From Thecaphora thlaspeos (Eukaryota; Basidiomycota; Ustilaginomycetes; Urocystidales; Glomosporiaceae), in contig UWYS01000009.1 in the NCBI GenBank assembly GCA_900291925.1, positions 62,001 to 126,000 of the forward strand: 64,000 bases of DNA, read 5' to 3'. Below are positions 43,625 to 53,247 of this stretch, in pieces. The notes beneath the pieces are model-generated. The model saw only the letters and a program-made list of their open reading frames with translations. It was not told the origin of the DNA and ran no database searches. Each line of letters opens with the position of its first letter. Within the stretch, counting starts at the first letter, position 1. Both the position numbers and the translations under genes were made by a program.

Positions 43625-43841
43625 AAGAGTGAGTGATGGTCGACACAGAGGAGGGCAACAATGACCTTGGAATAGCAGAGAGAGGGAGAGAGGAAAAGAG
43701 AGAAAGGGGAAATTGGAACATACCATCCAAGTCGAGATCGGCCAACAGACTCTTTCGCTAAGGTCCAGAGAGGTCGGATACGGCTGCTTCGCTGCCGCTT
43801 CCCGTGTGGGGACCTCGGTTGACTGCTGCTCCGCCTGCCAT
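43261..43841 (-). CDS. small unrecognised protein; model has an in-frame TAG to be spliced out
   Basis: I do not recognise this protein. The last exon, 43538-43261, looks clearly coding: balanced codon use and ordered sequence (DTSVIRQLIDMFTALNAP, then LNKITINDVEYTVSGP). Upstream, a 185-nt intron (GTATGT at 43723, CAG at 43541-43539) containing a long GA run joins it in phase 1 to 43757-43724, which encodes RKSLLADLDLD. The same frame continues up to a well-placed ATG at 43841 (CACAACATGG) but meets a TAG at 43760-43758. That TAG follows a pyrimidine-rich stretch and could be a TTAG acceptor. A 66-nt intron with donor GTCAAC would keep the frame, giving about 108 aa. Without that intron the gene is broken at codon 28. 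Confidence 0.45.
43575..43622. repeat. (GA)n microsatellite inside an intron
   Basis: About 23-24 perfect GA dinucleotides on the plus strand, read as (TC)n in the sense direction of the surrounding small gene, just upstream of its 3' splice acceptor, where it lengthens the polypyrimidine tract. Confidence 0.95.
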
Positions 43842-44696
43842 GTTGTGTGCGTGTGTATGTTTGTCTGACTGATAAGGTGTGGTGATGATGGTTCTGGCTC
43901 AAATTGGAGGCAGAAGGAGGTGTGGAAGAGGGGGGAAAGAAAGTTCAAAGGTGAGGGTGCGGGATGAAGACATGGATCGACGACCGAGGCTCTTATACTC
44001 TTCTTGCCTCGAATCTGGACAGGTTTCTGAGCCAGTGTACGGGGGAAAGAGGGACGCGGGCGGGAGGGGATGAGAAGATGTGATTACACCATGCCCCCTC
44101 TGCTCTGCTCGACGCAACATCACGACCGCTCCTGCGATGCGATGCAGTCAAGTCTAGACGAGGAGCCCAGAGCAGGAACAAACAGAGGGCATAGTCCACC
44201 TCGCCTTATTCATCTTGCCTCTAACTAGCCGGTCTTGGTCAGGCCAGAGGGGTGACTTGTCCAACGAGGCTCGCCGCGAGCGAGAGGCGGATCAGTCAGA
44301 CAAAATCGATGGACCCAGCGCTGTCTGCCTCATGCCGCGTAACAAAAATGTGGAGGGGTCTGTGTGCTGCAAAAAGAGAGCTTCCTGTCCATGCATGGCT
44401 CAATCATTTCGCGCTCCTCGACACTAAGTACTCTATCAAATACCTGCTTCTGCTCCCTTTCACTCGCTACAGTAGCAAGCCGGGCAAGCGCATGGACGCC
44501 TCGCAACAACAGTGAGGATGACGACCAAGGAACGCACACGGCCGAAAAGCTTGGTCGCCTGGAGCGTATGGTCTCAGTGGCCGAGGCCGGCGACGACCCC
44601 GCGAGATAACACACTCGGTGGTTTTGCTTAGAATAGTACGGCTTGACAGGATGGCGGCGCGACGCGGGCCGTCGTGTACCGTATAATCATTGAGCG
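43842..44696. other. intergenic region
   Basis: About 855 nt between two minus-strand genes, holding the promoter of the small gene and the 3' flank of the HEATR6-like gene. No open frame with recognisable content and no RNA gene was found. Confidence 0.4.
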
Positions 44697-47600
44697 TCAC
44701 GCATCTACCGCCCCAGTCAGCATCTTCGCCCCTTCCTCTTCCTCCCTTGGCAGCCCATAGGCCCTCATCAGTCGTTCAAAGAGCTTGCGACACTCTTGAG
44801 CGTACAGGCTCGCCTCTTTGAACGACGCCCGGTCGATCTCTCCTTCCAGATGATCATTAGCCGCTGCGATCTTCGAAGCTAGGTTCGAGACGGTCGCCGC
44901 TCGCAGCACCGTCGAGTCCGCCTCTGCGCCTACACCTGGCTGCTCGACGCCGTCGCCCCGCTCCTGGGGGCTGCGCAGCGTCAACAGCGCCTCGGCAGCG
45001 GCGATCTTGACCTTGAAGATCTTGGAGGCTAGGCTATCGCCGAGCACGGATAGCAGACGCGAGAGCGCTTCACGTCGATCTCCCGCTGCTCCCTCATCAT
45101 CACTGCCGGACAGCCACTCGAATAGCTTACGATTCTTGACCGCCCTGCCGAGAGCGCTGGCGGCGTTCCAGTGCATCTTCGGGCTTCTCGAGGGCGCTCT
45201 CCCGCCCTCGGCCTTCGTGGCGGCAAGCGGTTCGAGGACCGCGCAGATGGCGTCGACAAGCTCGAGCGTCAGCTTGTTAGCGACGTCATTGGCCGTTGAA
45301 GCGCCTACATCGCCCTCAACGGCCGCTGCGAAGGATGATCGCATGGCGAGCAGGCATCCGCAAGCACGGAGCGCACCCACAGCAACAGCAGGCTCGTCTG
45401 TTCGAGCCCTGAGAGCTGCCCGAGCCATGTCGACCCACGGCGCTGATCCGACGTTGGGTGCAAGCGAATTTTCGAGAGGCGCAGACTCTGTCGGTAGAGC
45501 ATTTGCGAAAGCTTCCGTCCAGTTGGCCAACGTCCAGGCAGCCTGCTGCCTGACCAGCGTCGACCGGTCTGAAAGAGCTGCGATGAGGCTCGATTGGGGC
45601 GAAGGAAGCAGGTGACCGTTGACGCCGCCGGATCTCCACAGCAGGGCGTTGCATATCGGGCCCTCTGCGGCACCAAGGCTGCTGATGCTGCTGCCGCCGC
45701 CGCCGCTGACGGTGCCAGGCTCGCCAAGCTCGCCGGGAGAGGACGGCACTCTTACGCCGATGATGTGGCCGAGGGAACGGATGGTCTCTGCCCTGACGGC
45801 GTCCTCCTCGTCATGTGACAAGGTGTGCAGCAGATTGGTGACCAGCTCCTCCAGGCGCTCCGAATCGAAGGCCCCCGAGCCTTGGCGCAGCGTCGCCCAG
45901 GCCGGCAAAGCACCAGCTGCGACCTTGCGCACGGCCACAGCCGGGTCTCGGCTGATGCAAGTCAGCAGGGCCCAGAGGCGGTCGCTGGATCGTGCGAAAG
46001 ATGGTGCTGCAGCATCGTTCCGTAATTCAAGGAGCAGTAGCTCCCTTTCCGGCGTTGGCAGCAGCGTCAATCCCGTCAGCAGGGCCGACAAGTACTCGGC
46101 GACGGCAAGCCGGTCGTCCGTGTTACGCGAACCCGCGCTGCGTTTCAGCCCGTCCTCGCACAGCGCAATGGACCTGGCGAGTTCGCGCCGGCCAAGGTTG
46201 CCAATTTGAGGACCGATGTAGAGGGCGAGCGTGCGCCATAGTTGGATTGTGTTGACGTCAGAATCCAATCCAGCTTCGAGCTTGGCGAACAGGCCAGAGA
46301 CTACGCCGGTGTTGTCGATCGAGGTGCTCGAGTCTATCTTGGCAAAACCGGCGGAGGAAGCTCCGGTGGGATTGGTCGCCAGCGCTGCCATGGCGCTGTA
46401 AGCCGCGGCCGTGACGCCCGAGTCGGCATGAGAGCAGAGCTTGAACACGACTGGTTGCAGCATCTCGGCGTTGGAGACAAACAGCCTTGCTCGGGACGTG
46501 CTCAGCGCGAACGTCTTGGTGAGCCGTAAAAGTGATAGGACCAACACGGCGCCGGAGCTAGACGCAAGCTCTGCGTCGGACCGTTGGGACGAGCTCGGCA
46601 GGCTAGTCGTTTGGCCCAGCGCCGCGACCTGTAGGCTTTCCAGCAGACATGCACGCAAGTCGACGATCAGTGCTGCCACTTTCGCCGACAGCGAGGTGAA
46701 GGCAGGCATCCTGTCCGAACGCTGCTGTGCTATGCCAAGATACGCTTGGCCTCCACTCAGCAGAGCGGTCAGTGCCTCGATTGCCGTGAGCCGGATGGCC
46801 AGCGAACTTTCCTGCCTGACGAGTGTGAAGAGGGACCTCTGTCCGCTGTGCGCGAGCGGAGAGCCGGTAGGGCGAAATGCCATCATGTGCGTTGAGTTCA
46901 GCGGCGCAGTTGCTGCTGCTGCCGTCGCCGCCGCTGTCGACGTTGATGCCGCTGACGCCGCCGACGAGGATCCCGATGCTAGGCTGATGCCATCGGGAAA
47001 CAGCGACGGCCAGTAGCTGTAGAGTGCCCGAGGGGCAAGCCTGTTCAGGGCGATCAGGCAGTGAAGGCTGTTCTGTCGGACAGCCCTTGCCGCCGAAGCC
47101 CGCTTGCGTTCTTCCTCGGCGCTCGTAACAGTCGATCTGCCGACATAGTGTTGCGTGGAAGCGCTGCCATCGCTGCCGGATCCCCTGGCAGAGGACGCTG
47201 CAAGGCTCTCGCCCTCGCTCTCCGAGTAGCCAGCAACGGTGCTAGCGTCGGTATCGTAGGCACTATCGCGAGCTAGGCTGAGCCGTTCGCCGCCCGACTT
47301 TGTCAACGTCGCCATGCTATCAGGAGAGGCCGACGAGTGTAAAGATGGCTGCTTCTGTCGGGTCGAGGTGTTTGATGATGTCCTTGCGGGATCGCTCCGG
47401 AAGGAGAGTGCGCCTGCGTGCGGACCAGGGCTGCCGAATCTCGATGTGTGAGCGGTGCCGATCCGACGAAGGTCGCGCTGCGCTTGTGCCTGGGGTGGCG
47501 CAGGCCCGCCATCGGTCAGACCAAAGAAGACTGATACAAGCAGCGTATCCATGATGCTGGCGGGGTCGATGCTCGCAGACGACGGCGCAGCCTGACGAGG

Positions 47601-48140
47601 AGAGGTGGCATAGGCTATGAGCAAGGCGTGCAAGGCTTTTAGCGCCGAGGCGGCCGTTCGAAGCGCAGATGCCGAGAGCTGGCTGGGAGGTCCGGCGCTT
47701 GCACAGACCTTGCTCTTTCGCAGGGAGCGGTTGATGCTTTGCACCAACGCATCGGCAAGAGCTCGCTGCTCCTGAAGGACGAGCTCCGCAGGGTGATGGC
47801 GCTGCCGCTGAAGGTCATCGGAGTACCACGCGCACAGGGTCTGACAGACAAGCCTGCGAGAGTCGTTCGGCCCATTTTGGAGGACGTCGAGGCAGAGTGC
47901 AACGCCAAGAGCTGTAGTTTCCGGTGATGTTTCGGTGAAGAGGTTGCGGAGCGCTACTCGAGCGGCATCGACGACCGACAGGCGTTCATCCGGGCCTAGG
48001 CGACTGCCGCTGAGACGTTGAAAACAATTGCGGGCATGGTCGTGGCAGGGAGGGAGCCGCGTGAGCTGATGCAAAGGGTCAGTCTGCTGCTGCTGCTGCT
48101 GCTGCTGCGAGACGGCGGCATCGGCGGCGGGTCGGCTCAT
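44697..48140 (-). CDS. HEAT-repeat protein 6 (HEATR6/DUF4042) homolog
   Basis: Single exon, 1147 aa. Apart from a poly-Gln run near the start and a Ser/Thr-rich linker (about residues 235-345), the protein is an alpha-helical HEAT/ARM solenoid. The DUF4042 signature of HEATR6 is present in the middle: RAVRQNSLHCLIALNRLAPR, then ALYSYWPSLFPDG, an insert, and LAIRLTAIEALTALLSGGQA. Later repeats include EDAVRAETIRSLGHIIGVRV and LSDRSTLVRQQAAWTLANWT. The C-terminal end (HLEGEIDRASFKEASLYAQE) is also conserved-looking. The function of HEATR6 proteins is poorly known; the solenoid suggests a scaffold or transport adaptor. The length is close to animal HEATR6 (about 1180 aa). The poly-Gln is encoded by a nearly pure CAG run that may vary in length. 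Confidence 0.85.
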   Translation of the reverse strand: MSRPAADAAVSQQQQQQQQTDPLHQLTRLPPCHDHARNCFQRLSGSRLGPDERLSVVDAARVALRNLFTETSPETTALGVALCLDVLQNGPNDSRRLVCQTLCAWYSDDLQRQRHHPAELVLQEQRALADALVQSINRSLRKSKVCASAGPPSQLSASALRTAASALKALHALLIAYATSPRQAAPSSASIDPASIMDTLLVSVFFGLTDGGPAPPQAQAQRDLRRIGTAHTSRFGSPGPHAGALSFRSDPARTSSNTSTRQKQPSLHSSASPDSMATLTKSGGERLSLARDSAYDTDASTVAGYSESEGESLAASSARGSGSDGSASTQHYVGRSTVTSAEEERKRASAARAVRQNSLHCLIALNRLAPRALYSYWPSLFPDGISLASGSSSAASAASTSTAAATAAAATAPLNSTHMMAFRPTGSPLAHSGQRSLFTLVRQESSLAIRLTAIEALTALLSGGQAYLGIAQQRSDRMPAFTSLSAKVAALIVDLRACLLESLQVAALGQTTSLPSSSQRSDAELASSSGAVLVLSLLRLTKTFALSTSRARLFVSNAEMLQPVVFKLCSHADSGVTAAAYSAMAALATNPTGASSAGFAKIDSSTSIDNTGVVSGLFAKLEAGLDSDVNTIQLWRTLALYIGPQIGNLGRRELARSIALCEDGLKRSAGSRNTDDRLAVAEYLSALLTGLTLLPTPERELLLLELRNDAAAPSFARSSDRLWALLTCISRDPAVAVRKVAAGALPAWATLRQGSGAFDSERLEELVTNLLHTLSHDEEDAVRAETIRSLGHIIGVRVPSSPGELGEPGTVSGGGGSSISSLGAAEGPICNALLWRSGGVNGHLLPSPQSSLIAALSDRSTLVRQQAAWTLANWTEAFANALPTESAPLENSLAPNVGSAPWVDMARAALRARTDEPAVAVGALRACGCLLAMRSSFAAAVEGDVGASTANDVANKLTLELVDAICAVLEPLAATKAEGGRAPSRSPKMHWNAASALGRAVKNRKLFEWLSGSDDEGAAGDRREALSRLLSVLGDSLASKIFKVKIAAAEALLTLRSPQERGDGVEQPGVGAEADSTVLRAATVSNLASKIAAANDHLEGEIDRASFKEASLYAQECRKLFERLMRAYGLPREEEEGAKMLTGAVDA

Positions 48141-49261
48141 GTCATGATGATTCGAGGGATTGGCGTGGAAGCTTCTCTGGTTGATTATTGGAGGGTTGCG
48201 GTGAGTGGGTTGTTGTGGGCTGTATTTTTCCGGTGGTGGTCGTTGCGCCGGTGGGGATAGTGATGGTGGTGGGGATGGTGATGTGTCAGAGGGGTGAGCA
48301 GGAGCGACGTTGGCTGGGGCGGTGGGTATTTCGGAAAGGGTCCTTGCCTCTCCAGCGGGTCGCGTGAGGTGTCAAGTAAAAGTGCGACCAGGAACGACTC
48401 GCTGTCAACCATGCCTGCTCCACACTCTCTTACCGTACGCGCAGACTCTGGCAGGCTGAGAGCCTTGAGCAAGGCAAGATATGACATGTACAAAGCGTCC
48501 CTTGACAGCCGGGCCGGGCCGGGCGGATCGGGCGGCCAGTGCTGAATGGATGGCCAGGCACCAACCGACGAACCGACGAACGACCGTTATGAGCAAAGAG
48601 CGCTGGCCGGTCGGAGCATTCTCTGAAGGATCGAGTTCGGAAGCAAGAGGCGCTGGCAGGCAGAGAGAAAGAATCAAGAATGCGCTGCCGCCATGCGAGT
48701 CGGGTCGGTGCCGCAGCTGCGCCCCGTCTTCTTGCGGGCGACATCCGCGAACCCCTCCCCACCATCGATCCCTCCCTACTAACTACTTTAGTCTCTTTCG
48801 CCTAGATGTCTGCATGGCCTACGGCAAACGTCCCGATTCGGGCGTGACAGACTGCATCCGGTCGCTAGGTAGCAGCCCAGTGCCGGTTCATACGCCGCAA
48901 CGCTTGGCTTGGGCCCAATATTCTGACCCCGCCCTCGCTAGATTACCAGTCCAGACATAGCTGTACTAATTTGGTACCATGATGCCCGCCGCCCTCCTCC
49001 CTTGCTCTTGTTGAACGTCCGCTGTGAGCGTACAGTCCAGAGATTTGGACGAGGATGAGAAAACCGACACGGCACTCGACCTTGGCCGCACGGCCCCCTC
49101 CCAAGGCGCCTAAGAGTCTGCAAGATTGTTGACCAACTGACCGAGGGGCACAAAGGTCTCCTGCATAGCTGCACATCCGGGCGCAGCCTCCGAGTGACAA
49201 ATATAGCTGGATCGAGCACGGGTCGGAGCCTAAAGGCTGGGAGCGACGATGATGGAACGGG

Positions 49262-49281
49262 AAAAAAAAAAAAAAAAAAAA
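49262..49281. repeat. A20 tract
   Basis: Twenty consecutive A in non-coding sequence, about 100 nt before the 47-bp tandem duplication. A poly(A)-tail origin or simple slippage are both possible. Confidence 0.9.
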
Positions 49282-49378
49282 GCCACTGGCTTGTGGTTAC
49301 AAGACTTGGTACCTTCCCACCCCACCTCTACTTTCCTAGCTGCGAGCTAACCGTTCGGCCTCTACTTGTTCGGCAGTC

Positions 49379-49472
49379 CTTCGCCACAACTACTAGCTTG
49401 AGACAATTTCAGCTTTATTTTGGTACTTCGCCACAACTACTAGCCTGAGACAATTTCAGCTTTGTTTTGGTA
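49379..49472. repeat. 47-bp tandem duplication
   Basis: Two head-to-tail copies of a 47-bp unit (49379-49425 and 49426-49472) starting CTTCGCCACAACTACTAGC, differing at two positions (T/C and A/G). Both end in TTTTGGTA. A third partial start (GCGCCAC) follows. The unit is AT-richer than its surroundings. Confidence 0.95.
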
Positions 49473-49902
49473 TTGCGCCACACGCTTAGTATAGTTTGAC
49501 GTGGTGGAACTCCACGGAGCTTTATCATGCCTTTGATCTGAGGTCAGGTCTGGGGGCAGGGCAGTGCAACGGATCACCCTGGACGTGCCCACCCAGCAAT
49601 GGTAGCAAGGCAGCCAGTGGCTTGCGATGACCTACGTGTCGACCCGCCGCACATGCGTATAAGAAGTCAGTCTCTCGCCCCTCAAGGCGAGATCGCCGGA
49701 TGTATTGCCCCTTCCATCTCCTCCTATCGCTCAGCCTCTCTCTCAGACACTCCTCTCTGCGCAACGCTCGTTCGGTGCAATCTGTCCCCTCCCAAACTTA
49801 CACGGCAGCGGCGTCAATCCCGTTATCGGAGCGCTCCGACTCTTACCGGCGCTTTCAATCCGCTGGGGCTTTCTGGATTTCCTCCAGCCGCATAAGCTCT
49901 CG

Positions 49903-52690
49903 ATGGCGTTGCCAGGAAATGTCTCGGACATTGCGGCGTCGGCCCTTGAGACGATAGGCGGTCGACAGAGCATAGTCTTTCGCCAGCAACTTACGCACAT
50001 GTTGACGGACGCCAAAGCCATGCCCAGGGCCTTTCTCATGATCAAGAATCAAGTCATCGATGATCCCATGCTCATCTTTGGTGAGTCGTTGGGCTCGCAC
50101 GGCAGCCCGCCGCCCCGCGCACGCCTCTGACACAACGTCTCCTCTTGAACCACACTGCTGCATAATGTCGCTTCGGAACCCCGTCATAGGTCCACAGCTC
50201 GCGGCTCGTGAGTAGAAGCCGAAGGACTAGAGGCGACCACATCGAACATCCAGCTCCGTTGCAGAGGTCCTCATCTGACATCCGCCTCTCGCCCTTACCT
50301 TCCCTTTGCGCTGCAACTAGCCATCATCTACGCCGGCTTGACGGGGGCGGTGGTTTGCTTGAGTGTCATCTACTTTATCTAGTGAGTCACCGTACTGGCT
50401 GCCACTCACCTGACGTGGCCTGTGAGAGGCTGAACTGAGCTGCCATCCTGATTGCCGACGCGTGTCGATGCACCTGCCGCGCTCATTTCCCCTGCAGCTT
50501 CAGCGGCAAGAAGGGAGATCGATGGTTCCTGCAAGCTGGCGTGATCGTCGCGGTTATCATCTAGTGAGTGGCTCTTATCAGCCTCCGTACCAGTATGGTG
50601 AGGAGCATCATTGCAGGACGGGCAGGGAGCGGCCAACTTAAGAGCCAATTTCGCACCTTTCTTCACCGATGTTCCCTTGCGCAATCGGCGCCCTGCAGCT
50701 TGCTCAACACCGGCCTCCTCGTGCACAACTTCTACCGCCGGATGCTTCAAGCTACGCTTGACCCCGTGAGTAGAAGGCTACGTTACCGTTTACCGTAGCA
50801 CTTGCACCACATCCTCGCTCGTCCGTCTGCCCCCTGCTCACCGAGCGCTGCCTCGCCTCGTGTGAGAAATAATTTTGCAACTCAGGACGGCTGGGGCATG
50901 CAGAACATCGGACTGGAGACGATAGTCGTGGCCATGCTTGAAGGTAAGTGCTTTAATCACTCTCGCAGGAGTCTCAAACATGCTCACCTCTCCATCCCAT
51001 GACACTCTCGCGCCCGCTTCTCTTCCCACTCTGACTGCCCTGCAACGCAGTGATACCACTGACGCTAGGCCAGCTCTACTTTCTCGCCAGGACGGCCAAG
51101 TTTTTTGTCCGACGTCGAAATCTCTACCTCGCGATCGGCGCCTTTTCGATCGTCGTCCAGCTGGTCTTTGCATACCTCTGCTTAATTATCTGGACTCGGA
51201 CGCTGGACTGGTACCTCATGCTCTCCGGTTGGTCTTATCCTTGGGGAATGGACAGGTGGAGGATAACGAGAAGCTCGAGAACCAGAATGCTGAGTCGCCA
51301 TCCTTCCTTCCTACCCTCCTATCTTTTTGATCGTTGGCTGTGTCTGCACAAAAAGACCCATTCCTCTACAGCATTAACACAGGTATGTTGATTTCAACAT
51401 CGACGGGTTGCCAATGGCTTTATTTGCCCCGATCGCTACAAAGTTTTGACGCTCGTTATCCGCCCTTCCGTACTTCTACCTTGCTAAACACCTGGGGTTT
51501 CGAACCACTTGCTCTCCAGTCTCTCTCAGTGGATACTCAGTGGTGAGAAGTCCGATTTCGGAGATCGCTGCCAACACCGGGCTGAGAAGTAGCATTTTGG
51601 CCTTGCATGCTAAACGATTTCCTTTCCTCCTTCGGTTCGCCAACTCTCGCTCCGCCCCCCGCCTCCACTTCCACGCCGGCGCCTCCGTCCAACAGATGAT
51701 GGTCATCAACGAGGTCTTCCTGAGCGGCAGCCTCTTTTACAAGCTATGCCATCTCCGTGCTCACAGCGGCTTGGCATCGGCTCACTCGGTCATGTACAAG
51801 ATTGGCCTGCTCGCCATGCGTGAGTCGTTCTCGAGCTTGACCCCAGTCCCAATTCTGGCGGAGCGTTTGGGCTCACCTTCTTCCGTCTTTGTCCCTCCTT
51901 TCGTCCTTGCCCGCTCCAGAATCGAATCTGGTGTTGGTGGCTTCGGCCATCTTTGTCCTGGTGGTCCACAGCACACAAGGAAGCACGGGCTGGTTCCTGG
52001 CGATGATGTACACCCAGTGCCCTGTACACAGTGAGTCCTTTCGTTTCCTGCGCCTGCCTAAGCGACGGGACGCCCTTCGTATTACGGAATTGGCAGCTCT
52101 GACCCTCATTACCCACCTGCTTCCACCTCCCCAAAACTCGCTCAGCGATCTTCGTTCTGATCAATCTCATCTACCGCCGCTCGATGATCTCCGAGCTAGC
52201 GCAGGAGAGCGGCGAGCTCAGAGTGTCTGTTCCTCGGCCCGCAGCGGCTACTTCGTTGGTGGTCCAAAATACCTCGAGCGCTCATGAGGAATCTCGCGCA
52301 ACACGGGACCGGATCTGGTCCAGCAAGACCGAAGTGAGCGACGTCGTGTTCGACATGCTGACGCCAAAGGAAGAAGAACGCGCTGCCAGCGTCTGCGCCT
52401 CGTCGCCCGGACACGGAGAGGCGCAAGATCACTACTCCTTCTCCTACAGCCAGAACGACGGCCGACAGCAGCAGCAGCAGCAGCAGCACAGGGTGCTGAG
52501 ACCTAGAGAATTTGCCGCCATGCACCATCCCGCTAGGGCACACACTCAAGTCGCGACGGCGTCAGGGGCTAGCGACTACGACCAATCCTCACCGTCGCCG
52601 TCAGGCGAGCCGGCTTACAATGCCGATCCGTCCGTCTCCGTGCCTGTTTCTGGGCTGCGTAAGACGCCGAGCAGGGTTGGTTTCATCTGA
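49903..52690 (+). CDS. multi-exon seven-helix-type membrane protein (DUF6534-like layout)
   Basis: Eleven exons: 49903-50080, 50190-50207, 50321-50381, 50498-50563, 50699-50765, 50886-50943, 51051-51227, 51372-51382, 51696-51819, 51920-52030 and 52146-52690; 1416 nt, 471 aa, all phases consistent. Two exons are tiny (18 and 11 nt). Hydrophobic segments include IIYAGLTGAVVCLSVIYFI, WFLQAGVIVAVIIYLLNTG, a long one around IGAFSIVVQLVFAYLCLIIW, VINEVFLSGSLFYKL, NLVLVASAIFVLVVHS and IFVLINLIYRR. This order, with a basic loop after the fifth helix, resembles basidiomycete DUF6534 membrane proteins, whose function is unknown. The cytosolic tail is Ser/Gln-rich with a poly-Gln run. The 11-nt exon is the least certain part; another small exon in the 313-nt intron after it cannot be excluded. 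Confidence 0.7.
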
Positions 52691-53247
52691 TATCCTCTCT
52701 CTCTCCGCATCCCTCACCCTCTCTTTGCCCTCCTCGCCAGTCATGGACCGCAGCACGATCCTGATCGGTATCTCTAGTCCATCTGGCGGGCAAGCAGTTG
52801 TGCCTACGTTTCGTCGACAATTGAAGCGTCTCTTTTTGTTCTCCGCCCGTCTTCTTGTGCCATAACCCTACTTTCATTCAGCCCTGTTCAGCGGTGTGGA
52901 ACAAAGCAATAGCATGTCACACATATATCTCACAATGGCAACGCCAACAAGCTAGTTCCGATCGTTTGCGTCCATACCAAAGGATAGTGTTCAAGGTGAC
53001 CGTCGTCTTTGTCATCGTCGTCGTCGAGCTAATAACGGTCTCGCTCTTCGTCAACGCTTTCCTCACAGGGCCACGCGCTAATGGGAAGACCGGACCAAGA
53101 CCATCTCTCCATTCCTGCGTCATACAGAGCATTTGTCGGATCCATACAGTTCGGCGTAGTGCGTGAGTGAGGGCGTAGGGCGTAAAGGCGTTACGTAAAC
53201 GAAAGCGTAGGCCAAGCTTTACGCAAGCATCGAAATCCGACTCTAAG
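52691..53247. other. convergent 3' flanks
   Basis: About 560 nt between the membrane-protein gene (plus) and AROM (minus). A short open frame (52855-53166) encodes a hydrophobic stretch but begins without good context and has no recognisable homology; I do not call it. Confidence 0.4.

Larger units (their letters stand above)
48141..49902. promoter_or_regulatory. 1.76-kb divergent intergenic region
   Basis: Lies between the HEATR6-like gene (minus) and the membrane-protein gene (plus). It contains an A20 tract (49262-49281) and a 47-bp tandem duplication (49379-49472), listed separately. A TATAAG-like sequence near 49660 sits about 240 nt before the start codon at 49903. No other gene is supported. 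Confidence 0.4.

Noticed and set aside
52855..53166. 104-codon plus-strand frame with a hydrophobic segment
   Set aside because: A single hydrophobic stretch in a convergent 3' region; no ATG context, no homology recognised, no splice partner.
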